Positions 5,984 to 8,998 of a stretch of 8,998 bases of DNA are shown piece after piece. The stretch is taken from assembly GCF_900764565.1 (NCBI RefSeq), contig NZ_CAAFOM010000133.1, positions 1 through 8,998 of the forward strand, in the 5' to 3' direction. Position numbers and translations under genes: made by a program. This DNA is from an uncultured Catenibacterium sp. GTDB lineage: Bacteria; Bacillota_I; Bacilli_A; Erysipelotrichales; Coprobacillaceae. The first letter of the stretch is position 1. Each line of letters opens with the position of its first letter. The notes under the pieces are model-generated. The model was not told the origin of the DNA. It saw only the letters and a list, made by a program, of their open reading frames with translations, and searched no databases.

Positions 5984-6564
5984 TACTACTTATAGATAAC
6001 TACGATAGCTTTTCCTATAACGTTTATCAGTTAATAGGCACTGTTTATCAAGATATAGAAGTGAGACGTAATGATGAATGTTCATTAGAAGAAATAGAAA
6101 AGATGCATCCAGAAGCGATTATATTAAGTCCTGGACCTAAAAGTCCTAAGGATGCAGGCATCTGTTTAGATGTGATTCATGCTTTTTATAAAGAGATTCC
6201 TATACTGGGTATATGTTTAGGTCATCAGGCTATATGTGAGGCATTTGGCGCAACAGTCACTTATGCGAAAAGATTGATGCATGGAAAACAGGATAAGATA
6301 TATATCGATGTAAAAGATCCAATATTTGAAGGGATGAATGATTTTGATGCAGCCAGGTATCATAGCTTATCTGTATTAGAATCAACACTTCCTGAGTGTT
6401 TAATAAAACTTGCTCATAGTAGTGATAAAGAAGTAATGGCTGTGAAGCATAAAGATTATCCCGTCTATGGATTTCAATTCCATCCTGAAAGTGTTATGAC
6501 ACCAGAGGGGTATAAACTTATAGAAAATTTCAAACGTATTGTAGGAGGATATACAAATGATTAA
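5980..6564 (+). CDS. trpG: Anthranilate synthase component II (glutamine amidotransferase)
   Basis: Class I glutamine amidotransferase of 194 residues that hydrolyses glutamine and passes ammonia to TrpE. The catalytic triad is visible: C79 in GICLGHQ (77-83), and H168 with E170 in FQFHPES (165-171). The N-terminal DNYDSFSYN (6-14) and SPGP (50-53) are typical of TrpG/PabA. It is a stand-alone subunit, not fused to TrpE or TrpD as in some bacteria. Its ATG overlaps the trpE stop, and its 3' end overlaps trpD by 8 nt, so translation is probably coupled on both sides. In organisms without a separate pabA, such a subunit can also serve folate synthesis; that cannot be judged from this window. 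Confidence 0.96.
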   Translation: MILLIDNYDSFSYNVYQLIGTVYQDIEVRRNDECSLEEIEKMHPEAIILSPGPKSPKDAGICLDVIHAFYKEIPILGICLGHQAICEAFGATVTYAKRLMHGKQDKIYIDVKDPIFEGMNDFDAARYHSLSVLESTLPECLIKLAHSSDKEVMAVKHKDYPVYGFQFHPESVMTPEGYKLIENFKRIVGGYTND

Positions 6565-7579
6565 AGAAGCGATTGAAAAGATTGTAAATAAAGAAGATTT
6601 AAGTTATGAAGAAGCGTATACAGTCATGAATGAGATTATGTCAGGACAAACAAGTGCTGTACAGAATGCGGCTTTTCTTGCGGCATTATCTACTAAGAGT
6701 GCGCATATGGAAACAATAGATGAAATTACTGGATGTGCAACTGCCATGCGTGAACAGGCATTACCTTTTGACAAAGGTGACATGGATGTTCTAGAAATTG
6801 TAGGAACAGGTGGAGATGGTGCTCATAGCTTTAATATTTCTACGACTGCAGCACTTATATTAGCTGCAGGTGGTGTAAAAGTAGCCAAGCACGGGAATCG
6901 TGCAGCGTCTAGTTTAAGTGGCACTGCAGACTGTTTAGAAGCATTAGGAGTCAATATCCAGCAGGATGAAAGAATTGCGAAAGAATGTTTAGAAAAAGCT
7001 GGAATCTGTTTCTTCTTTGCCCAGAAGTATCATACTTCTATGAAATATGTAGGCCCTATTCGTAAGGAATTAGGCTTCCGTACTGTCTTTAATATCCTTG
7101 GTCCTTTGACGAATCCTAGTAAGCCTAATTATTTCATGTTAGGTGTTTATGATGAATATTTAGTAGAACCACTTGCGGAAGTATTGATTAAGTTAGGTGT
7201 AAAAAGAGGATGTGTTGTTTATGGACAGGATAAGCTAGATGAAATCAGTATTTCAGCACCTACTACAGTATGTATGATTGATAACGGTACATATCAAACA
7301 ACTACCATCACGCCTGAACAATTTGGTTTAAAAACAGCCACTAAAGAAGATATTGTCGGTGGTACTCCAGAAGAAAATGCTGAACTTACTAAAAAGATAT
7401 TTGGAGGAGAAATCACTGGTCCTAAAAGAGATATTGTCTTAATGAATGCAGGACTAGGATTCTATATCTACAATAAAGTCAATAGTATTGAAGAAGGTAT
7501 TCAACTAGCCAATGAAATCATTGAATCAAAGAAAGCATTAGAGACATTAAAGACATTTGTAGAGGTATCCAATGGCTAA
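6557..7579 (+). CDS. trpD: Anthranilate phosphoribosyltransferase
   Basis: Transfers the phosphoribosyl group from PRPP to anthranilate, giving N-(5-phosphoribosyl)anthranilate. At 340 residues it is the usual length. A small helical N-terminal domain (1-70) is followed by the glycine-rich PRPP site GTGGDG (83-88), then FNIST (92-96), KHGNR (111-115) with SSLSGTAD, and GPLTNP near residue 180. These are the family signatures. Ribosome site GGAGG lies inside the end of trpG, 9 nt from the ATG. It overlaps trpG and trpC by 8 nt each. It is a monofunctional protein, not a TrpG-TrpD fusion. Confidence 0.96.
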   Translation: MIKEAIEKIVNKEDLSYEEAYTVMNEIMSGQTSAVQNAAFLAALSTKSAHMETIDEITGCATAMREQALPFDKGDMDVLEIVGTGGDGAHSFNISTTAALILAAGGVKVAKHGNRAASSLSGTADCLEALGVNIQQDERIAKECLEKAGICFFFAQKYHTSMKYVGPIRKELGFRTVFNILGPLTNPSKPNYFMLGVYDEYLVEPLAEVLIKLGVKRGCVVYGQDKLDEISISAPTTVCMIDNGTYQTTTITPEQFGLKTATKEDIVGGTPEENAELTKKIFGGEITGPKRDIVLMNAGLGFYIYNKVNSIEEGIQLANEIIESKKALETLKTFVEVSNG

Positions 7580-8348
7580 TATATTAGACACAATTGCGAA
7601 TGCAACAAGACTAAGACTACAAAACGTCTCTTTAGAGGAAATGAAAAGACAGGCTTTATCTCTACCTGTACTTGATCATCCCTTCAAGAAAGCATTAGAA
7701 AGTGAAGGAATATCCTTTATATGTGAATGTAAACAGGCTTCTCCTTCTAAAGGACAGATAGTTGACACATTCCCTTATTTAGAGATTGCGAAAGAATATG
7801 AAAAAGCAGGGGCTCAAGCTATTTCTGTATTAACTGAACCACAATGGTTTAAGGGAGACTTAAAGTATTTAAAAGAGATATCTGAAGAAGTATCTCTACC
7901 TTGCTTAAGAAAAGATTTCACGATTGATGAATATATGATTTATGAAGCAAGAGTATATGGGGCAAGTGCGATACTCCTTATTGTCTCATTACTTACTGAT
8001 GAGAATTTAAAACACTACATGGATATCACTGAAAAACTTGGCATGGATGCAATAGTCGAATGTCACAGCGTTGAAGAAGTGTATCGCGCTAAGAAGGCAA
8101 ATGCGAAAATTATTGGTGTGAATAATCGTGACTTAAAGAACTTCTCAGTCGATTCTACAAACTGTTTAAGACTACGTGAACAGGTAGGAAAGGATTGTTT
8201 ATTTGTGGCTGAGAGTGGTATTAAAAATCACAAAGATATTCAAAAGCTAGAAGAAGCACATGTTGATGCAGTACTGATTGGTGAAACAATGATGCTAGCA
8301 AGTGATAAGAAGAGAATGCTGGAAGAGTTGAAATATGGCAAAGATTAA
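7572..8348 (+). CDS. trpC: Indole-3-glycerol phosphate synthase
   Basis: Closes the indole ring of CdRP with loss of CO2 and water. It is a 258-residue single-domain (beta/alpha)8 barrel, not fused to TrpF as in enteric bacteria. Catalytic and binding residues by family comparison are E52 and K54 in ECKQASPSKG, K114 in LRKDF, E163 in VECH, the NNRDL motif (184-188) and E214 in AESGI. The phosphate-binding region near the C-terminus reads AVLIGE. The start overlaps trpD by 8 nt, with AGAGG 8 nt upstream. The 3' end overlaps trpF by 14 nt. Cytosolic. Confidence 0.96.
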   Translation: MANILDTIANATRLRLQNVSLEEMKRQALSLPVLDHPFKKALESEGISFICECKQASPSKGQIVDTFPYLEIAKEYEKAGAQAISVLTEPQWFKGDLKYLKEISEEVSLPCLRKDFTIDEYMIYEARVYGASAILLIVSLLTDENLKHYMDITEKLGMDAIVECHSVEEVYRAKKANAKIIGVNNRDLKNFSVDSTNCLRLREQVGKDCLFVAESGIKNHKDIQKLEEAHVDAVLIGETMMLASDKKRMLEELKYGKD

Positions 8349-8928
8349 AATATGTGGACTGAGACGTAATGAAGATATAGAAATAGTGAATCAATATAAA
8401 CCAGACTACGTAGGGTTTATTGTTGATTTTTCTAAGAGTTTTCGTTCTATTTCTATAGATGAACTGAAGATATTAACAAGTAAGTTAGATTCATCTATCA
8501 AGTCTGTTGGAGTATTTGTGGATGAAGAGATGGATCAAGTGATTGAGTGTTTCAAGTATGTTGATATGGTACAGCTTCATGGTCATGAGAGTGATGATTA
8601 TATTCGTATGATTCAAAAGTATGGACCAGTGATCAAAGCATTTGAAATAAGAAGTATAGAAGATATCAACAAGGCTCTTAGTAGCCCTGCTGATTATATT
8701 CTATTAGATCAAGGAAAAGGGTCGGGACAGACATTTGACTGGTCATTGATACCTTCTATTACACGTCCCTTCTTCTTAGCTGGAGGGATTACTTTAGAGA
8801 ATATAGAAGATACAAAAAACATCCATCCATATGCGATAGATGTGAGTAGTTCTGTAGAAACAGAGCAGATAAAAGATGAATTAAAAGTTAAAGAAATGAT
8901 AGAGAGACAAACTATTAGATGTCAATAA
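8335..8928 (+). CDS. trpF: Phosphoribosylanthranilate isomerase
   Basis: Performs the Amadori rearrangement of phosphoribosylanthranilate to CdRP, the substrate of TrpC. At 197 residues it is near the short end of the family. The general base C7 (KICGL, 5-9) and acid D125 (LLDQGKGSGQTFDW) are present, as is the phosphate-binding LAGGI (148-152). The second phosphate loop reads DVSSSVE (169-175), where most family members have DVSSGVE, a Gly-to-Ser change worth noting. The start lies 14 nt inside trpC with only a modest ribosome site (GGAAGAG), so expression probably depends on coupling to trpC. No further trp gene starts in the remaining 70 bp. Confidence 0.95.
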   Translation: MAKIKICGLRRNEDIEIVNQYKPDYVGFIVDFSKSFRSISIDELKILTSKLDSSIKSVGVFVDEEMDQVIECFKYVDMVQLHGHESDDYIRMIQKYGPVIKAFEIRSIEDINKALSSPADYILLDQGKGSGQTFDWSLIPSITRPFFLAGGITLENIEDTKNIHPYAIDVSSSVETEQIKDELKVKEMIERQTIRCQ

Positions 8929-8954
8929 ATGATTTGTTTTTTAAGAATTTATTG
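8923..8954 (+). repeat. AT-rich inverted repeat at the end of trpF
   Basis: CAATAAAT (8923-8930) and ATTTATTG (8947-8954) are perfect 8-bp complements around a 16-nt loop containing a T6 run. The left arm includes the trpF stop codon. Being almost all A-T, it would be a weak hairpin. It may be an mRNA processing or decay feature, or chance. Confidence 0.35.
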
Positions 8955-8978
8955 ATTTTATAGGCATTTGTCTTGATT

Positions 8979-8995
8979 TAGAGGTGAATCCTCTA
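8979..8995 (+). repeat. Small hairpin downstream of trpF
   Basis: TAGAGG (8979-8984) pairs perfectly with CCTCTA (8990-8995) around TGAAT. The window ends 3 nt later, so whether a T-tract follows (terminator) or a gene starts nearby cannot be seen. Confidence 0.4.
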
Positions 8996-8998
8996 TAA

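Overview
The window is AT-rich DNA from a low-G+C Bacillota (Firmicutes). The evidence is strong AGGAGG-type ribosome binding sites, compact intrinsic terminators with U-tracts, and a tryptophan-specific T-box riboswitch ahead of a trp operon. A gut Erysipelotrichia-like member is a guess from overall feel; nothing in the sequence proves it. The first 21 bases are not genomic. They match the 3' end of the Illumina TruSeq read-2 adapter, so the left edge is a contig end with untrimmed adapter.

Left part (22-3250, all genes on the minus strand). A membrane protein gene is cut by the contig end (22-301). It is followed by about 390 bp with no intact gene but with decayed-looking coding traces (302-689). 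Next is a lone abortive-infection gene of the AbiJ type (728-1993), with an AbiJ-NTD3-like N-terminus and a HEPN-like C-terminus, closed by its own terminator (690-724). Upstream of it is a row of four very small genes: a 66-aa highly basic protein, a 36-aa one-helix membrane peptide, and two paralogous membrane peptides of 64 and 48 aa. The row ends at a terminator (2094-2118). Three of these four genes (66, 36 and 48 aa) needed reading by eye, either for the gene itself or for its start. This accessory block is the least explained part of the window.

Middle (3213-4061, minus strand). A Cof-type HAD-IIB phosphatase gene with its own strong terminator separates the accessory block from the biosynthetic operon.

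Right part (4180-8998, plus strand). A promoter, a Trp T-box leader (specifier UGG, T-box core, terminator) and then trpE-trpG-trpD-trpC-trpF in a tightly overlapping series. The five products convert chorismate to anthranilate (TrpE/TrpG), phosphoribosylate it (TrpD), isomerise it (TrpF) and close the indole ring (TrpC), giving indole-3-glycerol phosphate. trpB and trpA, needed for the last step, are not in the window and may lie just beyond the right edge. Control appears to be two-layered: the T-box reads uncharged tRNA-Trp, and TrpE keeps the LLES-x10-S motif associated with tryptophan feedback inhibition.
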